The notes under the pieces: generated by a model
What the model was told of the DNA's origin: nothing
The model's input: the letters and a program-made list of their open reading frames with translations, nothing else
Database searches by the model: none
Part shown: one piece after another, positions 7,832 through 16,349 of the stretch
How positions within the stretch are numbered: the first letter of the stretch is position 1
How the letters are laid out: each line of letters starts with the position of its first letter
Program-made: the position numbers and the translations under genes
Origin: GW2011-AR18 sp038046085
GTDB taxonomy: Archaea; Nanobdellota; Nanobdellia; SCGC-AAA011-G17; GW2011-AR18
NCBI GenBank assembly: GCA_038046085.1
Contig: JBBSWW010000005.1
Location: 1 to 38,634, forward strand
Length of the DNA: 38,634 bases
Reading direction: 5' to 3'

Positions 7832-8470
7832 TTAAGGTCTCTTCCAGGCCACTTCATAAAATGTACAATCATTTTCTGCGTCTACAAGTGCTAGTAATAA
7901 TCTTTTTCTTGTACTATGAGCTACTCTATTTTTAGCTGCAAAACTATACCATGTTAATGTCTCAGACTCAGATACTGGGAACACAACCCATTTAGCATGA
8001 TCCTCTCCAGGTTTTATTCCCCTATCATATACTCTGAAATCTGCTCCGAATTTTAATGCTGTCTTTACTATATATCCCCTTTTTCTTAAATCTTTAAAGA
8101 CAACATATCTTGTCCAGAAATTTGGATCTATTTTTCTTGCCTTTTTTACATATGTATCAAAGTCTAGTATTTTCTTTCCCTCTTTTATTACAAATTTTCC
8201 TCTTTCCATTAGATATAATGCTTCTAATAATGCATATTGGAATTTTTTGTTCTCTGTAGGCTCTCCATATCTTGTCTTGTCATATAATTCTCTTGTTAAA
8301 TCTGTACTTTCAGCAACTACTATCTCTCTTGCTAGTTCTACTTCTATTTTCTCATTTATTTTTGGTAAATCATCTACTGGCTCTCCAAGTCTTTCTTCAT
8401 TTAATTCCTGTGCTGTTCCTGAATTTTTCTCTTCTTGAGGTTCTTTGGTTTGTGACTTATCCTTTGCCAT
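7832..8470 (-). CDS. endA: tRNA-splicing endonuclease catalytic subunit (EndA)
   Basis: Cuts bulge-helix-bulge (BHB) introns from pre-tRNA. The protein has 212 residues. The catalytic triad is intact: Tyr148 (RVYDRG), His158 (EDHAKW) and Lys189 (STRKR); the spacings of 10 and 31 residues match the archaeal enzyme of Methanocaldococcus jannaschii. Residues 1-40 form a Lys/Glu/Gln-rich, probably disordered extension. The single-unit length fits either a homotetramer or the catalytic half of a heterotetramer; broad-specificity heterotetramers are the type known to remove introns outside the anticodon loop. That matters here, because three tRNA genes in this window carry such BHB introns, three of the five outside position 37/38. 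It starts 61 nt from the divergently transcribed RNase Z gene. Confidence 0.93.
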   Translation of the reverse strand: MAKDKSQTKEPQEEKNSGTAQELNEERLGEPVDDLPKINEKIEVELAREIVVAESTDLTRELYDKTRYGEPTENKKFQYALLEALYLMERGKFVIKEGKKILDFDTYVKKARKIDPNFWTRYVVFKDLRKRGYIVKTALKFGADFRVYDRGIKPGEDHAKWVVFPVSESETLTWYSFAAKNRVAHSTRKRLLLALVDAENDCTFYEVAWKRP

Positions 8471-8531
8471 GATACTTGTTGTTTATATCATTTTAAAAAC
8501 CTTTTTATATTTATATCCTGTAAAATATGTT

Positions 8532-9422
8532 ATGAAAATCATATTTTTGGGTACAGCATCTATGCAACCTACTAAGGAAAGGAATCTTTCATCTTTATTA
8601 TTCAATCACGATGATGAGAATATCCTTTTTGATTGTGGTGAAGGTACTCAGAGGCAGATGAAGATTGTTTCTTTGAAATCTACTAAAATAACAAGAGTGA
8701 TTATTAGTCATTTCCACGCTGATCACGTCCTTGGGTTGTCTGGCATGATAAGAAGCCTTATTGCTAGTGACTACCAGAAGGTTTTGCATGTCTATGGCCC
8801 TAAGGGTTTAAAAAAATTCTTTGATAATATGTTAAATTCTGCTTACTATTCAAATGATCTTAAATTTGAATTGCATGAATTCTCCAAGGGCATTATATTC
8901 GAGAATGATAAGTTTTCTATAGAAGCTCTTCCTCTTGCTCATTCAGTTCCATCTTTTGGTTTTATTGTTAAAGAAAAAGATCGTAGGAAAGTAGATGTTG
9001 ATTACACTTCTAAATATGGTTTGAAACAGCATCCATTATTAGGTGATCTGCAGAAAGGTAAAGATATAGTCTATGAAGGTAAAAAAATATCTTACAAAAA
9101 AGCGACTTATCTTGTTGAAGGAAAGAAAGCGGGTTTTATATTTGATACTGGAGTGTGTGATAATTGTTATATCATTGGAAAGAATGCTGATTTATTAGTT
9201 TCTGAAAGTACATTCTCTCATGAACATGAAGATAAGGCTTTAGAATATAAACATCTTACATCTAAGCAAGCTGCTAATATTGCTAAAAAATCAAAATCTA
9301 AGAAACTAGTCCTTACTCATTTCAGTCAAAGGTATAAAGATGAATCTAAGATTTCAGAAGAAGCAACTTCAGTTTTTAAGAATACAATTATAGCTCATGA
9401 TTTTATGGAAGTTGATATCTAA
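8532..9422 (+). CDS. rnz: Ribonuclease Z (tRNA 3' processing)
   Basis: Metallo-beta-lactamase-fold endonuclease that trims the 3' trailer of pre-tRNA, 296 residues. The start at 8532 gives MKIIFLGTASMQPT, the normal family N terminus; an upstream ATG at 8445 would add 29 residues reading into the endA promoter. The metal motif is SHFHADH, followed by GLSGMIRSL; later family landmarks are a FDTG and a LTHFSQRY segment. tRNAs here do not encode CCA, so RNase Z must create the 3' end for CCA addition. The stop overlaps the next gene's start (TAATG), so the two are cotranscribed. Confidence 0.94.
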   Translation: MKIIFLGTASMQPTKERNLSSLLFNHDDENILFDCGEGTQRQMKIVSLKSTKITRVIISHFHADHVLGLSGMIRSLIASDYQKVLHVYGPKGLKKFFDNMLNSAYYSNDLKFELHEFSKGIIFENDKFSIEALPLAHSVPSFGFIVKEKDRRKVDVDYTSKYGLKQHPLLGDLQKGKDIVYEGKKISYKKATYLVEGKKAGFIFDTGVCDNCYIIGKNADLLVSESTFSHEHEDKALEYKHLTSKQAANIAKKSKSKKLVLTHFSQRYKDESKISEEATSVFKNTIIAHDFMEVDI

Positions 9423-9976
9423 TGAGGTTATTATTAATTGATAATCATTCAAAGCATATTAAAGAAATATTAAAGAATTTTGTTAATACTGAAGTTGTTG
9501 ATTTTAAAAATTTTAAAAATTACAAAAAATTTGATGCTGTAATACTTTCTGGTGGTTCCTCTTTATCAGTTAAAAACCATAGTAGAGAATATTACAAAGA
9601 GTTAGCTCTAATTAAGAGTTGTAATAAACCTATATTAGGGATATGTCTTGGTTTTGAATTAATTAATTTCGCATTTGGGGAGGATTTAATTCGTGTAGAT
9701 AGTAAAATTAAGGGTGTTATGGAAATAAAAGTTCTCAATAGTGATAAGCTGTTTAATTTATTACCTAAAAGATTCAAAGTATTTGAGAGTCATAGATGGA
9801 TTGTTAAAGAGAATAAGTCCTTAAAAACTCTAGCTAAGTCTTATTATGGTATTGAAGCAGTAAAGCATCCAAAGAAAGAGATTTACGGAGTCCAGTTTCA
9901 CCCAGAAGTTTTTATTAAAAACGATAAAGGTGTTAAAATACTAAAAAATTTTGTTAATATTGTTAATAACTCCTAA
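9422..9976 (+). CDS. Class I glutamine amidotransferase (GuaA-N-like)
   Basis: Glutaminase-type domain of 184 residues. The nucleophile elbow GICLGFE holds the catalytic Cys, and YGVQFHPEV supplies the His and Glu of the triad. The oxyanion region LSGGSS is in place. In archaea such single-domain proteins often act as the glutaminase subunit of GMP synthetase, passing ammonia to a separate synthetase subunit, and the size fits; however, the partner is not in this window, so the substrate is not settled. It overlaps the RNase Z stop by one base and its tail overlaps the convergent membrane-protein gene by 14 bases. Confidence 0.8.
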   Translation: MRLLLIDNHSKHIKEILKNFVNTEVVDFKNFKNYKKFDAVILSGGSSLSVKNHSREYYKELALIKSCNKPILGICLGFELINFAFGEDLIRVDSKIKGVMEIKVLNSDKLFNLLPKRFKVFESHRWIVKENKSLKTLAKSYYGIEAVKHPKKEIYGVQFHPEVFIKNDKGVKILKNFVNIVNNS

Positions 9977-10760
9977 ATGTAAATACTAATGCCCATACTG
10001 ATATTGTTGCTAATACTACTGTTGTTAGTAATGTAAAGAAGCTTGTCAATGTAGGGTTTACTATTGTCATGTTTAATAAATTTGCTAATAATCCTAATAA
10101 ATAAGTTGCAATTATTGTTGTTGAGAATGTTATTATTGCACATATTATTGTATGCTTCTTATTTTCTTTGAAATATTTATATGCTGTTTTCAGGCTCTCT
10201 CTTACTCCACCTTTCTCAATTATTAATATTGGATATACATAGAAGAATGTTAATTTAAGTATGATCCATATGAGTAGTACGATTAATGATAGTATTAAGA
10301 TTAATATTTTATTATTGAAATTTAATAATGTGAATATTGCTAATGGTAAAAAATAGAATATTGATAATATGAACTTTATCCAAAATACTCCCAACATATT
10401 TTCTCTTGCCTCTAAAAAACATTCTATGATGTTCACAGGTTTATGGTTTACTACTTTTTTGCACATCACATATTTTGTTGTCACAGTTGTTAATCCAAGG
10501 AATATGTTTACACTTGTTATAATTACAAAGCTTATTATTAACTTCAATAATGATGAAGTTGAATTGAATATTGCTGTGATGAAAGTAAAGACTGTATTAT
10601 AATCTAAGTGTGATCCTTTTAGTAATCCATTTATATATAGAAATAATGATGTGAATATTATTGTTGATATTATGAATACTAATTCTGGTACTAGTAATGC
10701 AGGATTTTCTTTTATATCTCTGAAACTTTCTAAGAATATTTCTGTATAGCTTTCCCTCAT
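9963..10760 (-). CDS. Polytopic membrane protein of unknown function
   Basis: Integral membrane protein of 265 residues with about six hydrophobic helices and a short charged N terminus (ESFRDIKENPALLVPELVF). A central cytoplasmic loop (CKKVVNHKPVNIIECFLEARENM) and the later EKGGVRESLKTAYKYFKEN segment resemble membrane proteins of the DUF4013/DUF7544 kind found in archaea, but I cannot assign a function. Transcribed divergently from lgt. The tail overlaps the glutamine amidotransferase gene. Confidence 0.6.
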   Translation of the reverse strand: MRESYTEIFLESFRDIKENPALLVPELVFIISTIIFTSLFLYINGLLKGSHLDYNTVFTFITAIFNSTSSLLKLIISFVIITSVNIFLGLTTVTTKYVMCKKVVNHKPVNIIECFLEARENMLGVFWIKFILSIFYFLPLAIFTLLNFNNKILILILSLIVLLIWIILKLTFFYVYPILIIEKGGVRESLKTAYKYFKENKKHTIICAIITFSTTIIATYLLGLLANLLNMTIVNPTLTSFFTLLTTVVLATISVWALVFTFRSY

Positions 10761-10783
10761 TTTATTTATCTATAATTGAGTAT

Positions 10784-10792
10784 CTTTATAAA
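10784..10792 (+). promoter_or_regulatory. TATA box of lgt
   Basis: CTTTATAAA lies 24-32 nt before the lgt ATG at 10816, again the leaderless spacing seen across the window. Confidence 0.5.
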
Positions 10793-10815
10793 GATTTTCT
10801 TGCATTTAATATTAT

Positions 10816-11583
10816 ATGATTGATCCTGTTCTATTGCATATTGGTCCTATTCAGGTTAGGTATTATGGCATATTGTATGCTCTTGCTTTTATTGTTGGTT
10901 ATTATATTGCCGTTAAATTAGCTAAAAAATTTAATATTCCAGAATCTTTGGTTGAAGATTATATTCCATATATTATTATTGCTGATATTGTTGGTGCGAG
11001 ATTGTTTGAGGTTTTATTTTATGATCCTAGTTATTATTTTTCTCATCCATTAAAGATTTTTGCTGTATGGGAAGGTGGTCTTGCATCTCATGGTGCTATT
11101 ATTGCAATTATACTTACAACATTTTATTTCTGTAGGAAACATAAGCTTGATATATTGAATTTCCTTGACTTAATATCTATTCCTGTCGCTCTTGGTGCTG
11201 CCTTTATTAGGGTTGGTAATTTTATTAATTCTGAATTAGTTGGTAAAGTATCTAATGTTCCTTGGGCTGTTAAGTTTGCAGGTTATGAAGGTTTAAGGCA
11301 TCCTGTTCAGTTATACCAGGCTATTGGGCATGTTATTATCTTTTTTATATTATTGTTAGTATTATTTAATTATAAGAATAGGAAGATTGGTTTTATTTTC
11401 TTCACTATGTTATTAATAGATTCATTATTTAGATTTATTACAGAATTTTATAAGGACTTGCCTTCAGATTATGGTTTTTTTTATTTTGGCTTAAACTTAG
11501 CTCAATGGTTTAGTATTGTTATTGGATTGATATGTTTAGTTTATTTGATTAAAATTTATAATATTTTATCAAGACGTACATGA
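10816..11583 (+). CDS. lgt: Prolipoprotein diacylglyceryl transferase
   Basis: Lgt moves a diacylglyceryl group from a membrane lipid onto the lipobox Cys of preproteins. At 255 residues it has about seven membrane helices and the family's landmarks: an early RYYGILYALAF segment, then WEGGLASHGA, and the Lgt signature region RVGNFINSELVG in which the Arg, Asn and Glu are conserved. A late Arg in the RHPVQLYQA segment fits too. In bacteria the donor is phosphatidylglycerol; an archaeon with ether lipids would need another donor, or the host may make or scavenge bacterial-type lipid. Two lipobox proteins lie in the same window (15777-16286 and 21321-21713). Its 3' end overlaps the next gene by 28 bases, tail to tail. 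Confidence 0.93.
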   Translation: MIDPVLLHIGPIQVRYYGILYALAFIVGYYIAVKLAKKFNIPESLVEDYIPYIIIADIVGARLFEVLFYDPSYYFSHPLKIFAVWEGGLASHGAIIAIILTTFYFCRKHKLDILNFLDLISIPVALGAAFIRVGNFINSELVGKVSNVPWAVKFAGYEGLRHPVQLYQAIGHVIIFFILLLVLFNYKNRKIGFIFFTMLLIDSLFRFITEFYKDLPSDYGFFYFGLNLAQWFSIVIGLICLVYLIKIYNILSRRT

Positions 11584-12059
11584 TCTATCTCTCTAAGAGA
11601 CCGTCTAAAAGCTCCTTTATATAATCCTTTAGCTAAATTAGTATCTGGATACATCTTGACTGTTATATGAGAATTTACTATACCATCATCATCTATTTTT
11701 ATTGGTAAACTTTCAATTGGATTATCAAAATCTACCATTACTCTGCTTACTCCGCATCTCTCTATTGTCTGTGCATATCCAAATGTTAAGGTATTTGGTG
11801 TTTCGTGGAATTCTTTATAATTCATTCCAGGGAATAATTCTTTCATGATCATGTTCAATGTATTTGCTCTATATATCCCTTTTTTCAATGCTGTATGGAA
11901 TGTTATCCGCAAGTTGGAATATCCGTTGGATCTTTCTATATCTTCAAACTGTTTATTTCTACATGATGTATTTTTAATATCTAGACTGATTTTTCTTTCT
12001 AGTGTTATTATCCTTGGATCTTCTCTTAAAGTTTTTTCAATATCGTATAATTTACTCAT
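11556..12059 (-). CDS. Hypothetical protein
   Basis: Protein of 167 residues without a recognised family. It is soluble in appearance, with mixed alpha/beta character (SRVMVDFDNPIES, then SHITVKMYPDTN) and a basic C terminus (KGAFRRSLREIDHVRLDKIL). No signal peptide. It lies 34 nt downstream of the rel gene on the same strand, so it may be cotranscribed with it, and overlaps the lgt tail by 28 bases. Confidence 0.5.
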   Translation of the reverse strand: MSKLYDIEKTLREDPRIITLERKISLDIKNTSCRNKQFEDIERSNGYSNLRITFHTALKKGIYRANTLNMIMKELFPGMNYKEFHETPNTLTFGYAQTIERCGVSRVMVDFDNPIESLPIKIDDDGIVNSHITVKMYPDTNLAKGLYKGAFRRSLREIDHVRLDKIL

Positions 12060-12093
12060 AAAACTTTTTCTTTAATGTCTTTTATAAGTATTA

Positions 12094-13971
12094 TTATAAC
12101 AGATTTACAAATACATTGCTTACATTCTTTACTTTCTTGACTCTGTTTATTATATCAGTTAATAATTTTAAGCTATCAATATTTATTCCAAACCTGCATT
12201 CTATGTTGTTCTGGTTTATTGTCTTTCCTTTTGCATCTTTTATATTGACTCCTAATGTTGATGCAGAGTTTAATATCTCTGTAAATAATCCTACTCTATC
12301 TTTTCCTATTATTATTAATTCTATATAATAATTTTTAGGATCTATCCATTTTGCTAAACATTTCTTATTGTTGTTTTTTAGATTATCGCAATTGTTTTTG
12401 TGTATTATTGCAGATTTTAGTCCGCTTAATGCTCCGGATATATCATCTCCTGGTAATGGGTTGCAGCATTGTGCTAATTTTATTTTTTTATCTTTGTAAT
12501 TCTCTAATTTTATCAATCCATATCCTGCTTCCTCTTTGACTTCCTCTTTTTTTTGCATTGCATTTATGCTTAATCCTGTTCTTGATTTGATGTCATGTTT
12601 TATCTTATCTCTTGCCTTGTTTGTCTTTACAAATTTCAGCCAGTCTTTTACTGCATTATGGCTCTTGTTTGTGATTATGTCTACTATATCTCCATTCTCT
12701 AATTCTTTGTTCAGTTGTGCTATATTACCGTTTATTTTCGCACCGACACAGGTCTTTCCTATATCAGTATGCAGCATATATGCAAAATCTACTGGTGTTG
12801 ATCCTTTAGGAAGTTCTATTGCTTTGCCTTTTGGTGTAAATACAAATATTATATCACTGAAGAAGTTTATATCAACTTTATTGTTCTCGTGTACTAGTTC
12901 TTTTATCCAGCTTATTTTTTTATCAAATACTCTGTTCTGTGCCATTCCTTTATAGCTGAAGTGTGATGCTATTCCATCCTCTGCATTCTCATTCATGTCT
13001 TTTGTTCTTATCTGTATCTCTATTATTTCGTCTTCGTATATTATTCCTGTATGTATTGACTGGTATCCGTTAGGTTTTGGTAATGCTATATAATCTTTTA
13101 ATCTGTCTGGTACATATCTGAACAGGCTATGGGCTATTCTTAAGATATTGTAGCATTGTTCTACATTCTCTGTTATTATCCTCAAGCCTATAACATCATA
13201 TGGTATTGCATCTTTGTATTCATCTTTTGATATCATTTTTTTGTATATGCTGTAGATCTGTTTTACTCTTCCTGTTATGTCTGCATCTATTTTTTCATCT
13301 CTTAATTTTTGTTCTATTATTTTTTTTATCTTGTAGACTTTATGTTCTGCATTTTTTATGCTGTTATCAATTCTGTTTTTTACATTCTTATATTTTTCAG
13401 GTTCAAGATTCTTGAATGCAAGGTCTTCCATCTCTGATTTTATCTTTCCGATTCCAAGTCTGTATGCTAATGGGGCATATATCTCTAAGGATTCTTTTGA
13501 TATCTTTTTTATTCTTGAATCTTCTAAGTATTCTATCTCTCTCAGATTTATTAGTTTGTCACATAATTTTACTATCAGGACTCTTATATCTTTGGAAGCA
13601 GCAATGAGTACTTTTCTCAGTCCGTCTTGTTCATATGTATTCTTTGTTATATTATTCTTTATCTGCCTCATTAATTCAAGGTTTTTTATTAATTCAAGTA
13701 TTGTTTTTCCAAATATGTTTTCTATCTCTCTTTCTCCAACACCTCTGCTTGTTAGCCCGTGTAATAATGCACAGCATATTGTCTCATCATCTGCTTTAAG
13801 TTCTGCTGTTAAGTTTGCAACATCTAATTGGTGCATTATCATTGGTTTTCCAGATGCTCTATTTTGTCCTTCTAGTCTTGTTTTTGCAAAATTATATGCT
13901 CTATCTAATAATGCTATATCAGAATCCTTGTTATACCTTAATATTTTTTTTATCAGGTCTTTGAACTCCAT
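12094..13971 (-). CDS. rel: Long RelA/SpoT homologue: (p)ppGpp synthetase with eroded hydrolase site
   Basis: Protein of 625 residues with the full long-RSH layout: HD hydrolase (about 1-195), synthetase (about 230-345), TGS (about 374-435), a CC/zinc-finger-like segment (KLAQCCNPLPGDD near 498-510) and a C-terminal ACT domain (about 547-625). Synthetase residues are intact: GRVKQIYSIYKKM (Arg235, Lys237), RLKDYIALPKPNGYQS and EIQIRT; the RxKD form is the bifunctional type. The hydrolase site is damaged: His47, His71, Asp138 and Asn142 remain, but the expected HDxxED reads HGLTSR, losing Asp (G72), Glu (S75) and Asp (R76). It should therefore make but not degrade (p)ppGpp. Long RSH genes are rare in archaea, suggesting acquisition from bacteria. 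Confidence 0.93.
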   Translation of the reverse strand: MEFKDLIKKILRYNKDSDIALLDRAYNFAKTRLEGQNRASGKPMIMHQLDVANLTAELKADDETICCALLHGLTSRGVGEREIENIFGKTILELIKNLELMRQIKNNITKNTYEQDGLRKVLIAASKDIRVLIVKLCDKLINLREIEYLEDSRIKKISKESLEIYAPLAYRLGIGKIKSEMEDLAFKNLEPEKYKNVKNRIDNSIKNAEHKVYKIKKIIEQKLRDEKIDADITGRVKQIYSIYKKMISKDEYKDAIPYDVIGLRIITENVEQCYNILRIAHSLFRYVPDRLKDYIALPKPNGYQSIHTGIIYEDEIIEIQIRTKDMNENAEDGIASHFSYKGMAQNRVFDKKISWIKELVHENNKVDINFFSDIIFVFTPKGKAIELPKGSTPVDFAYMLHTDIGKTCVGAKINGNIAQLNKELENGDIVDIITNKSHNAVKDWLKFVKTNKARDKIKHDIKSRTGLSINAMQKKEEVKEEAGYGLIKLENYKDKKIKLAQCCNPLPGDDISGALSGLKSAIIHKNNCDNLKNNNKKCLAKWIDPKNYYIELIIIGKDRVGLFTEILNSASTLGVNIKDAKGKTINQNNIECRFGINIDSLKLLTDIINRVKKVKNVSNVFVNLL

Positions 13972-14023
13972 AAACCTTTAGACTTGGGCAACCTTTAAAA
14001 ATATTCTTATTAGTATCATTATT

Positions 14024-14980
14024 ATGAGATATGTAAGGCAGGTTATTTTTGAGAAGATAGGAAAAGAAAGGCAGAAGCTTCTAGAGAGATCTGCTGTTGC
14101 TGTTGTCGGATTGGGTGCTCTTGGTTCTGTAAGTTCTGAATTGCTTGCAAGGGCTGGTATTGGTAAATTAATATTGATTGACAGGGATATTGTTGAATTA
14201 AGCAATCTTCAGAGACAGTCATTGTTTGATGAGTCAGATATTTCTAAGCCTAAAGCTCTTATTACTGAAAAAAAACTTTCAAGAATAAATTCTTCTATTG
14301 ATTTAGTTTCACATTTTGAGGATTTATCCTATGAGAATGTAACATCTATGCTTAAAGGTGTTGATCTAGTATTGGATTGTACTGATAATTTTTATACAAG
14401 ATTATTGATTAATGATTTTTGTGTTAAGAATGGTATCCCTTGGGTTTACTCTGCAGTTATTGGTTCTACTGGTGCTTGTTTTAATATCCTCCCTGAAAAA
14501 CCATGTCTCTCATGCATTATCAAAGAGCCAGATTCAGTTCTAGGTACATGTGATACAGAGGGCATTCTTAATACTACATCACATGCTATATCCTCTATTC
14601 AGGTTACTGAAGCTCTTAAGATTTTGACTAGACAGAATCCTACTAAGGAATTTATTCATTATGATATTTGGGCTAATAAATTATTGAAACTGAAAGTTCA
14701 TAAGAATGCTAATTGTAATGCTTGTAATGGTTTGTACAATTATCTTGATGGTTTAAGATCAAATAACTCTGTTAAATTATGTGGCTCTTCATCTTTCCAG
14801 TTTAAGGCTAATTATAACTTTAATGAAATGAGGAAGAAGCTCTCTAAGAATGAGGATTGTGAGTCAAATGCTTATTTTATAAAATTAAATGAGATTACTA
14901 TCTTTAAAAACTGCCGTGTTGTTATTAAGGCTGATTCAGAGAGGAAAGCTAAGGTTTTATTTAGTAAATATTTATCATGA
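14024..14980 (+). CDS. E1-like ThiF/MoeB/UbaA adenylyltransferase
   Basis: Activates the C-terminal glycine of a ubiquitin-like sulfur carrier by adenylation. Of 318 residues, the first ~245 are the ThiF/MoeB core: nucleotide loop GLGALGS (29-35), DRDIVELSNLQRQ with the conserved Asp and Arg, the DCTDN segment (118-122), candidate catalytic Cys176 (GTCDTEG), and zinc Cys pairs at 161/164 and 231/234. Residues 249-318 form an extra C-terminal domain starting KLCGSSSFQF. A free-standing relative of that domain is encoded by the next gene, whose start overlaps this stop by four bases. With TtuA and a GG-ending carrier a few genes on, the likely job is sulfur carrier activation for tRNA 2-thiolation. 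Confidence 0.9.
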   Translation: MRYVRQVIFEKIGKERQKLLERSAVAVVGLGALGSVSSELLARAGIGKLILIDRDIVELSNLQRQSLFDESDISKPKALITEKKLSRINSSIDLVSHFEDLSYENVTSMLKGVDLVLDCTDNFYTRLLINDFCVKNGIPWVYSAVIGSTGACFNILPEKPCLSCIIKEPDSVLGTCDTEGILNTTSHAISSIQVTEALKILTRQNPTKEFIHYDIWANKLLKLKVHKNANCNACNGLYNYLDGLRSNNSVKLCGSSSFQFKANYNFNEMRKKLSKNEDCESNAYFIKLNEITIFKNCRVVIKADSERKAKVLFSKYLS

Positions 14981-15210
14981 TAATAAGAAGATGTTCAACA
15001 AAAGGTGCTTTTGAGATCATTCCTGAAGTTCCTCTTAATTTTAATGATATAAGGAAAAGATTTAAGTTGACTTTTGAAATTCCTAATTTGATTATGTTTG
15101 ATTATGAAAAATATTCTATAAGCTGTTATAAGAATGGTAAGATACTTATTAAAAATTGTAATTCAGAAGAAGAAGCTGAGGAAATAGCAGAGGTCTTGTA
15201 TAATGGCTAA
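14977..15210 (+). CDS. Stand-alone copy of the E1 C-terminal domain
   Basis: Protein of 77 residues that aligns by eye with the last ~70 residues of the upstream E1: RCSTKGAFEI with LCGSSSFQF, LNFNDIRKRF with YNFNEMRKKL, KNGKILIKN with KNCRVVIKA, and EEEAEEIAEVLY with SERKAKVLFSKY. It starts inside the upstream stop (ATGA-type overlap) and its own stop overlaps the ThiI-like start by eight bases, so all three are translationally coupled. It could be an adaptor or carrier-docking piece for the ThiI-like enzyme; that role is inferred from position only. I know of no named family for it. Confidence 0.75.
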   Translation: MIIRRCSTKGAFEIIPEVPLNFNDIRKRFKLTFEIPNLIMFDYEKYSISCYKNGKILIKNCNSEEEAEEIAEVLYNG

Positions 15211-15775
15211 GAAAGCTTTATTGTTGTTGTCTGGTGGTATTGATTCTCCTGTTGCAGGTTATCTCATGCAGAAGCTTGGTTTAGAGATTATTGCTTTGCA
15301 TTTTTCTAATGAACCTTTTACTGATAATGGTCCTGAGATTAAGTCTAGAAAATTAGCTTCTCACTTGAAATTCAATAAATTTATTGTTATGAATATTAGT
15401 GATATTCTTGGTAACGTTGCTAAAAAATGTAAGCGTGAATATTATTTTATTATAATGAAGAGAGTTATGTTAAAGAAAGCCTGTGAAGTTGCTAAATCTG
15501 AAAATTGTGATTTTATTATTACTGGTGATAATCTTGCTCAGGTTTCTTCCCAGACTCTGGAAAATATGAAAGTCATAAGTTCTGTTTCAACATTTGAAAT
15601 TTTAAGACCTTTACTTACTTATGATAAGAAAGAAATAATTAAAATTGCTCTAGAAATTGGCACTTATGATATATCTAATGGTCCTGAAGTTTGTGATGTC
15701 CTTGGTCCTAGGTCTCCTGCTACTCGTTGTAAATTAGAAAAAATAGAAAAAGAAGAATCTCGTTTAGAGTTTTAA
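15203..15775 (+). CDS. thiI: ThiI-like PP-loop sulfurtransferase lacking THUMP domain
   Basis: PP-loop ATP pyrophosphatase of 190 residues matching the catalytic domain of ThiI, which makes 4-thiouridine at U8 of tRNA. SGGIDSPVA (10-18) is the PP-loop, GDNLAQVSSQTLENM (108-122) is the ThiI-specific segment and GPEVCDVLGPRSP carries Cys164, the position of the active-site Cys of the ThiI core; Cys176 follows. The NFLD and THUMP domains (about 165 residues) that bind tRNA in ordinary ThiI are absent, and so is a rhodanese domain. tRNA binding must come from another protein or the enzyme has a different target. It is the last gene of the three-gene coupled operon. Confidence 0.82.
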   Translation: MAKKALLLLSGGIDSPVAGYLMQKLGLEIIALHFSNEPFTDNGPEIKSRKLASHLKFNKFIVMNISDILGNVAKKCKREYYFIIMKRVMLKKACEVAKSENCDFIITGDNLAQVSSQTLENMKVISSVSTFEILRPLLTYDKKEIIKIALEIGTYDISNGPEVCDVLGPRSPATRCKLEKIEKEESRLEF

Positions 15776-15776
15776 T

Positions 15777-16286
15777 TTATTGCTCTTGTTGAGGATTCTG
15801 GAATTTCTTCATCATCTCACTTAAATCACTGAATTGCACATTTGTAGGTGGTGTAAACATATCATCGCTTACAGAAAATTTGTTGCAATCTACATTTGTG
15901 TTAGGATCTGTTTTTCCCTGAACTTGTGCATTATATTCTTCTGTTGTGTCTGAATCACTTTTTGTTTCATCTGAACAGAACTTTGTTCCCTGATTAGTTC
16001 CATTCTGCCACATCCATACACACTTGTTTTCATCACTTACAACATTTACTTTTCCTTGTGGTGTTGTTAGTTCACTTCTTACTTTTTTTCCCTTTACATA
16101 CATCTCTATCTGATTATTTTCTTGCATTGTTGTACATTTGTATGAACTCCCGGAATTCATTATATCTGCTAATTTTCCTGAGAACTTGTCATTTGAATCA
16201 GTGCTTGTTTGACTATCTGTCTTTGAACATGCTCCAAGAATCAATATTCCTAAGACTAGTATGATTAAAATAGTATTTCTTTTCAT
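15777..16286 (-). CDS. Predicted lipoprotein
   Basis: Exported protein of 169 residues. The N terminus is a textbook lipoprotein signal: MKRN, a hydrophobic stretch, then the lipobox LGAC with Cys20 followed by Ser-Lys. The mature part is polar and Ser/Thr/Asp-rich with four further Cys that could form disulfides (a DsbB is encoded in this window). No family is recognised; it resembles small DPANN surface lipoproteins with a VKGKKVRSE-like beta region. It sits head-away between the ThiI-like and ThiS-like genes, interrupting the sulfur cluster on the opposite strand. A likely substrate of the Lgt in this window. Confidence 0.72.
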   Translation of the reverse strand: MKRNTILIILVLGILILGACSKTDSQTSTDSNDKFSGKLADIMNSGSSYKCTTMQENNQIEMYVKGKKVRSELTTPQGKVNVVSDENKCVWMWQNGTNQGTKFCSDETKSDSDTTEEYNAQVQGKTDPNTNVDCNKFSVSDDMFTPPTNVQFSDLSEMMKKFQNPQQEQ

Positions 16287-16349
16287 TTTTTATTCCTCCA
16301 TAATGTTTATAAGTTTTCTATTTTTATCTCTATTTAAATTTAATCAAAA

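Noticed and set aside
8445..8531. Upstream ATG giving RNase Z 29 extra residues
   Set aside because: The extension lies on top of the endA promoter and start, is unlike any RNase Z N terminus, and the ATG at 8532 gives the standard MKIIFLGT start.
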